A DNA stretch of 8,436 nucleotides, taken from contig CAVEJT010000038.1 in the NCBI GenBank assembly GCA_963616135.1, forward strand, positions 1 through 8,436, read 5' to 3'. A model generated the notes under the pieces. That model ran no database searches, was not told where the DNA came from, and was given only the letters and a program-made list of their open reading frames with translations. Source of the stretch: UMGS1613 sp963616135. Lineage in GTDB: Bacteria > Bacillota_I > Bacilli_A > RF39 > UBA660. Position 1 is the stretch's first letter; each line of letters begins with the position of its first letter. Of this stretch, positions 1-6,822 are shown one piece after another. Made by a program: the position numbers and the translations under genes.

Positions 1-302
1 GTGACTTAGAAGAACTTAATGCCTTAAAGGGAGACGATAAAGTGGAAAGAATAAAAGAAGAGATTAAATATTTAAATGAGGATCCAGAGTTTGTTAAATA
101 TATGAGTGATGAAGATGAAGCTAGACTTCTTAAGAATACCTTAAAGACTGATGCTTATGAAGAAGGTGTTGAAGATGGTATTCAAAAAGGAGCTAAAAAT
201 CAAAAATTTTCTACAGCTAAAACTTTAAAAGAGAACAATGTACCTATAGATATAATTATTAAATCAACAGGACTTACAGAAGATGAAATAAACAGCATAT
301 AA
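1..302 (+). CDS. Rpn family recombination-promoting nuclease/putative transposase, C-terminal part (5' end outside window)
   Basis: The frame is open from base 3 to a TAA at 300-302 with no stop, so the gene continues upstream. The GTG at 42 is an internal valine rather than a start. The visible 99 residues are highly charged. They include an acidic/basic helix with spaced glycines (EEGVEDGIQKGAKN) and end in a short helical module (AKTLKENNVPIDIIIKSTGL, then TEDEINSI). This is the characteristic tail of Rpn/PD-(D/E)XK transposase-like proteins: a charged linker with EG/KG repeats followed by a helix-turn-helix-like LTEDEI motif. The nuclease core (PD-(D/E)XK) lies outside the window. Rpn proteins in E. 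coli are DNA endonucleases that promote RecA-independent recombination; the role here is inferred from family. A second Rpn gene begins at the other edge of the window in the same orientation. The family call rests on the tail alone. Confidence 0.75.
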   Translation, partial: DLEELNALKGDDKVERIKEEIKYLNEDPEFVKYMSDEDEARLLKNTLKTDAYEEGVEDGIQKGAKNQKFSTAKTLKENNVPIDIIIKSTGLTEDEINSI

Positions 303-333
303 AAGGAATTGGATTACTCCAATTCTTTTCTTT
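301..333 (+). terminator. Bidirectional intrinsic terminator between convergent genes
   Basis: A hairpin starts inside the stop codon of the Rpn gene. AATTGGA (307-313) pairs with TCCAATT (318-324) across a TTAC loop, with a flanking G-C pair, one bulged G and an A4/T4 extension. On + it is followed by TTTTCTTT. On - it is followed by CCTTTTAT just after the hydrolase stop at 332-334. It probably stops both converging transcripts. Confidence 0.75.
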
Positions 334-847
334 ATATTATAAATTTCAATATATTATCTAAATCATTTAAAGTAGACTTATCTCCATGCCCTGGATATAT
401 AACTATATCTTTATTATATTTTTTCATTTTATTTAAACTATTTATCATATCTTTTTTATTACCACCTGGTAAATCCATTCTACCAATTGTATCTTTAAAT
501 AAAAAATCACCTGTAAACATTACATTATGTTCTTTAAAATATATTGTTATAGAATCATCTTTATGTCCAGGAGTATATATAACATTAAACTTAAATTTAT
601 CTATAGAATATTCTTTTTCTTCTAGATTTTCTTTTTTTAATATTAATGAATTATCAAAATAATTTAAGGCTCCTATATGATCAAAATGACTATGGGTAAT
701 TATTACACCAACAACCTTTTTATCACCTATTTTATTTTTTATTTTTTCATATTCATCTCCAGGATCTATTACAATACACTTACCGTCTATACTAAGTATA
801 TAACAATTAGTTTCTAAATCTCCTACAATAACTCTTTCTATTTTCAT
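332..847 (-). CDS. Metallo-beta-lactamase-fold hydrolase (YqgX/glyoxalase II-like)
   Basis: A 171-residue cytosolic protein with the complete metal-binding set of the MBL fold: THSHFDH at 51-57 (H52, H54, D56, H57), H95 in TPGHKDDS, D114 in FTGDFLF and H154 in YPGHGD. The GRMDLPGGN stretch (122-130) is typical of the YqgX/YcbL group of glyoxalase II-like proteins. Family members hydrolyse thioesters or related bonds, but the substrate of this clade is not settled, so glyoxalase II activity should not be assumed. It is somewhat shorter than usual (about 200 residues) because the C-terminal extension of true glyoxalase II is absent. The ATG follows the TAA of the DHH gene with no gap, and its Shine-Dalgarno (GGTGAT) lies in the last DHH codons, so the two are translationally coupled. 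It is the last gene of the rnhB operon. A bidirectional terminator follows. Confidence 0.9.
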   Translation of the reverse strand: MKIERVIVGDLETNCYILSIDGKCIVIDPGDEYEKIKNKIGDKKVVGVIITHSHFDHIGALNYFDNSLILKKENLEEKEYSIDKFKFNVIYTPGHKDDSITIYFKEHNVMFTGDFLFKDTIGRMDLPGGNKKDMINSLNKMKKYNKDIVIYPGHGDKSTLNDLDNILKFII

Positions 848-1762
848 TTAATCACCAAATATATATTCTATTATTTTTTCTTTTATATCAGATGGTAAAT
901 CTGTTGCGCTCGCTAAAGGATGCCCTCCTCCACCATAAAAACTAGCAAATACATTAGTAGGTTTATCATTTTTAATACCTCTAAAACTTATATGATCTTC
1001 CATATTTATTATACAAATAAAGTCTACTTTATCTTCATAAATATGAGCTAAATAATTACCAAGTTCACTTCGATATCTTGAAGCAAAAACAAAACCAATA
1101 TTATAATTCTTTACTGACTTAATTATTACTTTATCTTTCATAGATTCTAAATAAAAACTTTTTTGTTCATTTAATGATTTTAATATAGTTAAATCTATTT
1201 CAGAAAAATAAAACTCATTATGTATCTCTAAAAATTCAGTATACATTTCTATAAAAGTATCCCTACCATAGAAATGTAATAAAGAATTTAAATTTTTAGC
1301 ATCCTCAATTAAATCAGTAAATTGCCAAGTATCATTTTCTCTTACTAATTCAACAAATGTTATAACACTATTTTTTTTAAGTACATCAAAATCATAATTT
1401 TTTCTTAAGTATTCATAAAATAAAGTTGTACCACATACTTTAAAACCATTCACATCTTCACTTACATAAGCAAAATTATACTTGTTTAAATATTTTCTAC
1501 TTTCATGATGATCAAACAATTTAAATTTTTCATGATACTTACTATTAATTATTTTTTCTGCACATTCTTCTTCTATTCCTAAATCTGTTATTATAATCTC
1601 ATCATAAGAATCAAAATAATCATTATCTAAATTTTCCTCTATAAATTTACTTAAATCATTTATATCAAATAATTTATATTCAAAATCTTCTTTTAATAAA
1701 TTTAAAAGTATTATAGGAGATATACCATCTAAATCAGCTATATGTGACAATAATAGTTTCAT
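848..1762 (-). CDS. DHH/DHHA1 family phosphoesterase
   Basis: A 304-residue soluble protein with the ordered DHH-superfamily motifs: HIADLDG at 7-13 (H7, D10, D12), TDLG with D60, the signature FDHHES with D84-H85-H86, and a fourth metal-site aspartate probably D144 (ENDTW). A C-terminal DHHA1 domain has SFRG (R261) and the substrate-binding YGGGGHPLAS (276-285). DHH/DHHA1 proteins use two metal ions, usually Mn, to hydrolyse phosphodiesters: nanoRNA/pAp hydrolases (NrnA), cyclic-di-AMP or pApA phosphodiesterases, or RecJ-type exonucleases. This one has neither the GGDEF/PAS parts of GdpP nor RecJ's OB domain, so a NrnA-like role on short oligonucleotides or pApA is an inference. The start ATG is preceded by AAAGGAG, which overlaps the end of rnhB. 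The gap to rnhB is 2 bases and to the MBL gene 0 bases, indicating one mRNA. Confidence 0.9.
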   Translation of the reverse strand: MKLLLSHIADLDGISPIILLNLLKEDFEYKLFDINDLSKFIEENLDNDYFDSYDEIIITDLGIEEECAEKIINSKYHEKFKLFDHHESRKYLNKYNFAYVSEDVNGFKVCGTTLFYEYLRKNYDFDVLKKNSVITFVELVRENDTWQFTDLIEDAKNLNSLLHFYGRDTFIEMYTEFLEIHNEFYFSEIDLTILKSLNEQKSFYLESMKDKVIIKSVKNYNIGFVFASRYRSELGNYLAHIYEDKVDFICIINMEDHISFRGIKNDKPTNVFASFYGGGGHPLASATDLPSDIKEKIIEYIFGD

Positions 1763-1764
1763 AC

Positions 1765-2382
1765 CTATTCTCCTTTCAATACTTCTTCTACTGGACCATA
1801 AGTTTTCCTATATCCATCAATTAATCCATAGGTATGAATTGCCTCAATATGTTTTTTAGTAGGATATCCCTTATGTTTAGCAAATCCATACATAGGATAC
1901 TTTTTATCTATCTCATACATTTCTCTATCACGGGTTACTTTAGCAAGAACACTTGCTGCCGCTATAGTTATACTTTTAGCATCCCCTTTTATTATAGGAG
2001 TATGTGGTATATCTAAACTAGGTAATGGCATCGCATCTGTTAATACATGTTCTAAAGGTATTTGCTTTCTTACTTTATCAATTGCGATTAACATAGCCTT
2101 ACGACTTGCTTCATATATATTAATCTCATCTATTTCTTTTGGAGTTACTTCACCAATACCATAAGCTATACAATTATTTATTATATAATCATAATATAAG
2201 TCTCTCTTTTTCTCTGTTAATTTCTTTGAATCAGTTAATCCTTCACATTTAAAATCTTTAGGTAACACACAACATGCTGCAACAACATTACCATATAAAG
2301 GTCCTCTACCAGCCTCATCTGTACCACCTATGTAATTTATACCAGTCTTATATAATTCTTTTTCATATGCCCATAAATCCAT
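1765..2382 (-). CDS. rnhB: Ribonuclease HII
   Basis: A 205-residue protein of normal length for bacterial RNase HII. It cleaves the RNA strand of RNA/DNA hybrids and starts ribonucleotide excision repair by nicking 5' of single ribonucleotides in duplex DNA. The four catalytic acids are visible: D22 and E23 in GTDEAGRGPLYG, D116 in LTDAMPL and D134 in KGDAKS. Also conserved are TDSKKL (50-55), AAASVLAKVTRDR (141-153) and the C-terminal YGFAKHKGYPTKKH segment (165-178). The usual GPLAGPVVAA is GPLYGNVVAA here, a mild variation that leaves the active site intact. It starts with ATG behind GGTGAT (2386-2391, 3-base spacing) and ends with TAG. It is the first gene of the rnhB-DHH-MBL operon and probably has its own extended -10 promoter just after the valS terminator. 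Confidence 0.97.
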   Translation of the reverse strand: MDLWAYEKELYKTGINYIGGTDEAGRGPLYGNVVAACCVLPKDFKCEGLTDSKKLTEKKRDLYYDYIINNCIAYGIGEVTPKEIDEINIYEASRKAMLIAIDKVRKQIPLEHVLTDAMPLPSLDIPHTPIIKGDAKSITIAAASVLAKVTRDREMYEIDKKYPMYGFAKHKGYPTKKHIEAIHTYGLIDGYRKTYGPVEEVLKGE

Positions 2383-2385
2383 ATT

Positions 2386-2406
2386 ATCACCTAATTCATT
2401 ATATCA
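2386..2406 (-). promoter_or_regulatory. Extended -10 promoter and Shine-Dalgarno of the rnhB operon
   Basis: Reading -, TGATATAAT (2406-2398) is a full extended -10 (TGnTATAAT). It is followed by six bases (GAATTA), then GGTGAT (2391-2386), three bases and the rnhB ATG. No good -35 hexamer is visible 16-18 bases upstream, where the valS terminator lies. The expected start point, about 7 bases after the -10, would fall at the Shine-Dalgarno itself, giving a leader of about 10 bases. Confidence 0.55.
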
Positions 2407-2407
2407 C

Positions 2408-2440
2408 AAAAAGAAGAATTATTGATTTAATAATTCTTCT
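2408..2440 (-). terminator. Intrinsic terminator built into the 3' end of valS
   Basis: A perfect 12-bp inverted repeat, AGAAGAATTATT (2412-2423) and AATAATTCTTCT (2429-2440), has a 5-base loop. On - it is followed by four to five T. The 5' arm encodes the last valS residues (EELLN) and the stop TAA at 2421-2419 falls in the 3' arm. The stem is AT-rich, so some readthrough into rnhB is possible. Confidence 0.7.
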
Positions 2441-4950
2441 AATTTTTTCTTTTCTTCCTCTAATTTTTTTCTATCCATTTCAACTATATTAGAAGGTGCC
2501 TTATTTACATAATTTTCATTAGATAAAAGTTTTTCTCTTCTTGCTATAGAATCTTTTAATGCATTGATAGTATTTTCTTTTGCTTCTTTATCTTTTTCAG
2601 TTTCTAATTTTTCAAAGAATATTGTAGCCTTTATCTTATCTGAAGATACTTTATAAGATTTAATATCTAATGGTTTATCTATTAAATTATCTTGTATTTT
2701 TAACATCTTAATAATCATATCAATATTATCTTTTGTATAAAACAAAACTTTTAAATCTTTAGTCATATTATTTTCCGCTTTTATATTTCTAAAGTTTTTA
2801 ATAAATTCTATTTCATCATCTACAATTTTTTCTTCCTCTTTAAATATATATTCTTTATTATATTTTGGATAATCAGAAATCATAATTGAATCTTTATCTT
2901 TAATAGGTAGCATTTGATATATTTCTTCTGTTACAAAAGGCATAAATGGATGAAGTAATTTTAAAATTCCAGTCAAGACATAACAAAGTACTGATTTAGT
3001 AGTATTAGATTCTGTATTAAACTTAGAAAGTTCTATATAGTTACTACAAAAATCATCATATATAAATGAATATGTTTCACTACCAAATAAATTAAATTCA
3101 TATTTATCCATATGTTTAATAGAACTATTTACTATTTTCTCATATTTAGATAGTATCCATTTATCTTCAAGGGTTAAATTATCAAATGTATATTCTTTTA
3201 AATCTTCTATATTCATTAAAACAAACCTAGAAGCATTCCAAATTTTATTTATATAATTCCAAGTTGATGAAAGTTTTGTTTCATCAAATCTTAAATCAGT
3301 TCCAAAAGAAACATCAGTATTTAAATAATATCTTAGGGCATCACAACCATATTTTTCAATCATATCAAACGGATCAACACCATTACCCAAAGATTTAGAC
3401 ATTTTTCTACCTTCTTTATCTCTTATTAATCCATGAATTATACAATCTTTAAATGGTCTAGTATGATTAAGTTCTAATGATTGAAACATCATACGAGCAA
3501 CCCAGAAAAATATTATATCGTAAGCTGTAACTAAGCAATCATTTGGATAATACTTTTCTAAATCTATAGTTTTTTCTGGCCAACCAAGTGTTGAAAATGG
3601 CCAAAGTGCACTTGAAAACCAAGTATCAAGAACATCAGTATCTTGAACCCATTCATCACCCTTTGGAGGTTCAATTCCAACATATACTTCATCACCTTTA
3701 TACCAAGCAGGTATTCTATGTCCCCACCAAAGTTGACGAGATATACACCAATCATGGCAATCACTCATCCAAGAAGTTAATGTATTTTCAAATTTTCCCG
3801 GTATAAAATTAACTTTAGTATCTTTATTTAATTGATTATTTAAAAGATTTTTAGATAATGCGTTCATATCTACAAACCATTGCTTTTTAATCATAGGTTC
3901 AATCATAACTCCTGTACGTTCTGAATGTCCTACCTCATGAGTTAGTGGTTCAATACTTAAAAGTAAATCAGCTTCTTTTAAATCTTTTAAAAGTTCTTCT
4001 CTACATTCTTCTCTTGTCATACCTATATATTTTTTTGGACATTTATCATTCATAGTAGCATCATCATTCATAATAACTATTCTCTCTAAATTATGACGAT
4101 TTCCTACTTCAAAGTCATTGGGATCATGAGCTGGAGTAATTTTAACTACACCAGTTCCTTTTTCCATATCTGCATGTTCATCTGTTATTACAGGTATTAC
4201 TTTATTCATAAAAGGAAGTTCTACATTTTTACCAACATATTTTTTATATCTTTCATCCATTTCATTTACTGCAACAGCTGTATCACCAAATAAAGTTTCT
4301 GGACGTGTGGTTGCTACATCTAGATACTCATCTGACCCTTCTATTTTATATTTTATATGATAGAAAGCACTCTTTTCTTCTCCAAATATAACTTCCTCAT
4401 TAGATAAAGCTGTTAAAGCAACTGGATCCCAGTTAATAATTTTTTCTCCACGATAAATAATTCCTTTATCATAGTAATCAACAAATACTTTAGTAACTGC
4501 CTTATTAAGCCCTTCATCTAAAGTAAATCTTTCTTTCTTATAATCAACAGATATTCCCATAGCTGCCCATTGTTCCCTAATGCTATTTGAATATTCTCTA
4601 GTCCAATCCCAACAGGCATCTAAAAATTTCTCTCTTCCATATTCATACTTATCTATACCTTGATCTTTTAATTTTTTAACAACTTTTGCTTCAGTAGCTA
4701 TAGCTGCATGATCCATACCAGGAAGCCATAGACAGTCAAAACCTTGCATTCTTTTATATCTTATAATAGCATCCTGTATAGATACATTATAAGCATGTCC
4801 TATGTGCAACTTACCAGTTACATTTGGTGGAGGTATTACTATTGAATATGGTTTCTTACTTAAATCACCAGATTCAAAATATCCTTTTTCTTTCCAATTA
4901 CTATATTTACCTTTTTCTACATCTATGTGGTTGTATTTTTTATCTAACAT
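2419..4950 (-). CDS. valS: Valyl-tRNA synthetase
   Basis: An 843-residue class I aminoacyl-tRNA synthetase that attaches valine to tRNA-Val in the cytosol. The catalytic motifs are HIGH at 49-52 (in PPPNVTGKLHIGHAYN) and KMSKS at 516-520. The inserted CP1 editing domain, which removes mischarged Thr, is present, with TTRPETLFGDTAVAV (214-228) and GTGVVKITPAHDPND (265-279). The valine-specific region has DTWFSSALWPFSTLGWP (442-458). An anticodon-binding helical domain covers about 580-770. The C-terminal coiled-coil tRNA arm (about 781-843) has the familiar SNENYVNKAPSNIV segment. It is slightly shorter than the B. subtilis enzyme (about 880) and has no zinc cysteines after HRIPAWY, as in the Bacillus type. 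ATG is chosen because AAGGGATGAT (4963-4954) precedes it and the protein aligns from its first residues. Expression is controlled by the upstream T-box; the terminator overlaps its stop codon. Confidence 0.98.
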   Translation of the reverse strand: MLDKKYNHIDVEKGKYSNWKEKGYFESGDLSKKPYSIVIPPPNVTGKLHIGHAYNVSIQDAIIRYKRMQGFDCLWLPGMDHAAIATEAKVVKKLKDQGIDKYEYGREKFLDACWDWTREYSNSIREQWAAMGISVDYKKERFTLDEGLNKAVTKVFVDYYDKGIIYRGEKIINWDPVALTALSNEEVIFGEEKSAFYHIKYKIEGSDEYLDVATTRPETLFGDTAVAVNEMDERYKKYVGKNVELPFMNKVIPVITDEHADMEKGTGVVKITPAHDPNDFEVGNRHNLERIVIMNDDATMNDKCPKKYIGMTREECREELLKDLKEADLLLSIEPLTHEVGHSERTGVMIEPMIKKQWFVDMNALSKNLLNNQLNKDTKVNFIPGKFENTLTSWMSDCHDWCISRQLWWGHRIPAWYKGDEVYVGIEPPKGDEWVQDTDVLDTWFSSALWPFSTLGWPEKTIDLEKYYPNDCLVTAYDIIFFWVARMMFQSLELNHTRPFKDCIIHGLIRDKEGRKMSKSLGNGVDPFDMIEKYGCDALRYYLNTDVSFGTDLRFDETKLSSTWNYINKIWNASRFVLMNIEDLKEYTFDNLTLEDKWILSKYEKIVNSSIKHMDKYEFNLFGSETYSFIYDDFCSNYIELSKFNTESNTTKSVLCYVLTGILKLLHPFMPFVTEEIYQMLPIKDKDSIMISDYPKYNKEYIFKEEEKIVDDEIEFIKNFRNIKAENNMTKDLKVLFYTKDNIDMIIKMLKIQDNLIDKPLDIKSYKVSSDKIKATIFFEKLETEKDKEAKENTINALKDSIARREKLLSNENYVNKAPSNIVEMDRKKLEEEKKKLEELLNQ

Positions 4951-4965
4951 ATTATCATCCCTTCT

Positions 4966-5000
4966 AAAAAAAAAATCACATCCTATATAAGGACGTGATT
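4966..5000 (-). terminator. Regulated terminator of the valS T-box
   Basis: Reading -, AATCACGTCCT (5000-4990) pairs with AGGATGTGATT (4984-4974), an 11-bp stem with one G-T pair and a TATAT loop, followed by an uninterrupted run of about ten T. Its 5' side lies directly after the T-box sequence, as expected for a terminator competing with the antiterminator. Confidence 0.92.
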
Positions 5001-5188
5001 ATACGTGGTACCACCTTAATTCATGTATTTCTACACCTTATGATTTAACGCATCACTCATATACGTAATATCCTATTTGCTTAGATATTAAACTCCCTTG
5101 CTACCTTCTATTAACACAACTATTAGTTTACACCAAACACTAATTCTCTTTAAATTGTAATTAATATACTCCTCAAGTTCAAAGTTTT
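4966..5188 (-). promoter_or_regulatory. T-box leader (tRNA-Val-sensing riboswitch) of valS
   Basis: Reading -, the T-box core AAGGTGGTACCACGT (5017-5003) is followed by a terminator hairpin and a T-run, then the valS Shine-Dalgarno. The UGGU of the bulge would pair with an ACCA tRNA end. Stem I can be drawn: AAACT...CTTG pairs with CAAG..AGTTT at the base, with an AGGAGTA loop-E motif opposite GAAGGTAGC, which holds GTA (Val) at 5104-5102. The upper part is AGAGAATTAGTG...TTTGGTG...CTAAT. Stem II is AATATC/GATATT (5089-5084 with 5072-5067) and stem III is GTGTA-GAAA-TACAT near 5036-5023. Uncharged tRNA-Val should stabilise the antiterminator and allow valS transcription. Exact helix limits are hand-drawn. 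Confidence 0.92.
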
Positions 5189-5193
5189 TCTAT

Positions 5194-5222
5194 ATTATAT
5201 ATTATTTAAACATTAATGTCAA
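5194..5222 (-). promoter_or_regulatory. Consensus sigma-A promoter of valS
   Basis: Reading -, TTGACA (5222-5217) is separated by exactly 17 bases from TATAAT (5199-5194), a perfect match to the housekeeping consensus. Transcription would start near 5190-5187, at the foot of T-box stem I. The -35 box lies inside the last codons (F-D-I) of the upstream prepilin-like gene, whose stop is at 5208-5206. Confidence 0.9.
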
Positions 5223-6768
5223 ACATTTTTTCTACTACTTTATAAGTTACATTTGATGGTTTTACACTTGTATCTATTTCTATTTTATTTCCACCTCTAA
5301 CAACTATATTTTGAAAATCCATTGATTGCTCCTTTGGATCTATTATTGCATACATAATTCTAACATTATTATTTTTACACCATTCCCCAAACTCACTATA
5401 ATTCATGGCAGTCAAAGTTTCATCATTAGTAATAATAGAAATTAAACCAGCTGTTGGATTTGTCTGAATTAAATACTTTGATGGTATACTTGTATATGAA
5501 TCATACCACCATGCTTTATAGGTTTCAATTTTATTTGATAGTACTCTACCATATTCTTGTGGAACATTACTATTCCAGTAATTAAATCTTTTCCCACCGT
5601 ATGAAGTTGTATTTTCACTTTGTGATTTAAATACATCCTCTACAACACGTCTAACAACTTTTCCACTTTTAAAATCTATATAATCTGCATAATCCCCTAC
5701 TTTTCTTAATGGTTCATCTAAATATATATTTGTTATTGTTCCTTTATATGGTTCATATTCTGTTGCACTGCTTCCTTCTTCTAATAGCATACTATTTATA
5801 TCAAAATAACAACCTTGTCCATAATTATAATTCATTTCTAAATGATCAATAGTTTTTCCAGCAGAAGATACACAAGTATAATCCTTCCATGTAGCTTCAT
5901 TAGCAACATAACAAGAAGATATTGTACCATTAGTATACACAAATCGCACACCTGTAGATACACCATTACCTACAATGCCTTTAGCTCTAAAACTAATTAT
6001 ATATTTAGTTTTTTCTTTAAATTGACCTTTCATCCAAAATTTATTGTAAGTCAATGGTGGTCGATAATAAATAACCTCAGTTCCATCAACTGTATCTTTT
6101 ACAACATATTCAGTTGTGTATGTTCTTAGCCAATTATACCAACCATCGATATCAAATAAATTTTTACCAGTTACTTTCATTGGTATTACATATTTACCTA
6201 TATTATTGCATGCTTCTCCACCATAGCTTTCACAGTTATCAAGTGTTACTAAATCTCCTACACTCTCAACTTCTACTGGTGTATCTGGTGTTGGTGTTCC
6301 GTTTTGCACACTTTGTCCTTCTATATGATAATCTACAATATCTAATAAATCTCCCTTTAAATCATTATAATCTACTTCTTTTCCTATCATAAAACTATAT
6401 ATAGAATTACTATTTTTAAACCCAACATATTTATCATTTAAATTATAGTAATTTAATACTTTATCACTTATACTTAAATAGTTATTGACTTTTAAATTAT
6501 CTATTGAAACACTATCAATATAAGTATCATCTATATTATGCCCATCATTAATATAACTTTGAGTTGCTTCTTTTATCTTTTTCAAAGTATCAGAATAAGA
6601 TAATTCAATATCTTGATTTATCTTATTTAAAATCTCACTTTTTAATTTATCTAACACAAGTTTTCTACTACTTAACACACTTAAAGTAACAGTTATTATT
6701 AAAATAGCCATTACAAGTATGATATACATAATAGAACTTATCGCAAACCCTTTATTATTTAGTCTCAA
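5206..6768 (-). CDS. Prepilin-anchored surface protein with a phage-tail-like body
   Basis: 520 residues in two unlike parts. The N-terminus, NNKGFAISSIMYIILVMAIL, looks like a type IV prepilin: a short basic leader, KG|F cleavage site (G7/F8) and a hydrophobic helix to about 32, followed by a charged helical stretch (35-70). The usual Glu at mature position 5 is Ser. From about 147 the protein resembles Gram-positive phage minor tail/baseplate proteins: GQSVQNGTPTPDTPVEVESV (151-170), GKYVIPMKVTGKNLFDI (191-207), a carbohydrate-binding-type beta-sandwich (about 203-340) ending EEGSSATEYEPYKG (330-343), then IYLDEPLRKVGDYADYIDF (348-366) and WCKNNNVRIMYAII (463-476). Cysteines at 179/187 and 286/299 could form disulfides outside the cell. 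The start is TTG (no in-frame ATG fits) behind AAAGGTAG. A surface or binding role is inferred. No terminator follows before the valS leader. Confidence 0.75.
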   Translation of the reverse strand: MRLNNKGFAISSIMYIILVMAILIITVTLSVLSSRKLVLDKLKSEILNKINQDIELSYSDTLKKIKEATQSYINDGHNIDDTYIDSVSIDNLKVNNYLSISDKVLNYYNLNDKYVGFKNSNSIYSFMIGKEVDYNDLKGDLLDIVDYHIEGQSVQNGTPTPDTPVEVESVGDLVTLDNCESYGGEACNNIGKYVIPMKVTGKNLFDIDGWYNWLRTYTTEYVVKDTVDGTEVIYYRPPLTYNKFWMKGQFKEKTKYIISFRAKGIVGNGVSTGVRFVYTNGTISSCYVANEATWKDYTCVSSAGKTIDHLEMNYNYGQGCYFDINSMLLEEGSSATEYEPYKGTITNIYLDEPLRKVGDYADYIDFKSGKVVRRVVEDVFKSQSENTTSYGGKRFNYWNSNVPQEYGRVLSNKIETYKAWWYDSYTSIPSKYLIQTNPTAGLISIITNDETLTAMNYSEFGEWCKNNNVRIMYAIIDPKEQSMDFQNIVVRGGNKIEIDTSVKPSNVTYKVVEKMFDINV

Positions 6769-6793
6769 ATAACCACTACCTTTACTATATTTA

Positions 6794-6822
6794 ATTATAT
6801 ATTATTATTTAAAATATTTCAA
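6794..6822 (-). promoter_or_regulatory. Sigma-A promoter of the prepilin-like gene
   Basis: Reading -, TTGAAA (6822-6817), a 17-base spacer and TATAAT (6799-6794). The predicted start near 6787 gives a leader of about 20 bases containing AAAGG (6783-6779) ahead of the TTG codon. The match is 11 of 12 to consensus, though the surrounding DNA is so AT-rich that -10-like sequences are common. Confidence 0.75.

Noticed and set aside
42..302. Complete 86-residue gene starting at GTG 42
   Set aside because: The frame stays open to the window edge (from base 3) and the residues before 42 continue the same charged sequence, so GTG is an internal valine of a longer gene.
309..662. Open frame on + opposite the MBL hydrolase gene
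   Set aside because: It is the antisense shadow of a gene with all its metal-binding motifs; it is rich in hydrophobic runs from AT-rich complement and has no ribosome site.
3564..4293. Short open frames on both strands inside valS
   Set aside because: They overlap the conserved catalytic and editing regions of valS in other frames and have no independent support.
5842..6392. Two open frames on + opposite the prepilin chimera
   Set aside because: No ribosome sites and no recognisable domain; they overlap the phage-like module, which reads well on the other strand.
5206..6768. Prophage remnant
   Set aside because: Only one gene has phage-tail-like sequence, it carries a prepilin leader, and no capsid, portal, terminase, holin or integrase genes flank it.
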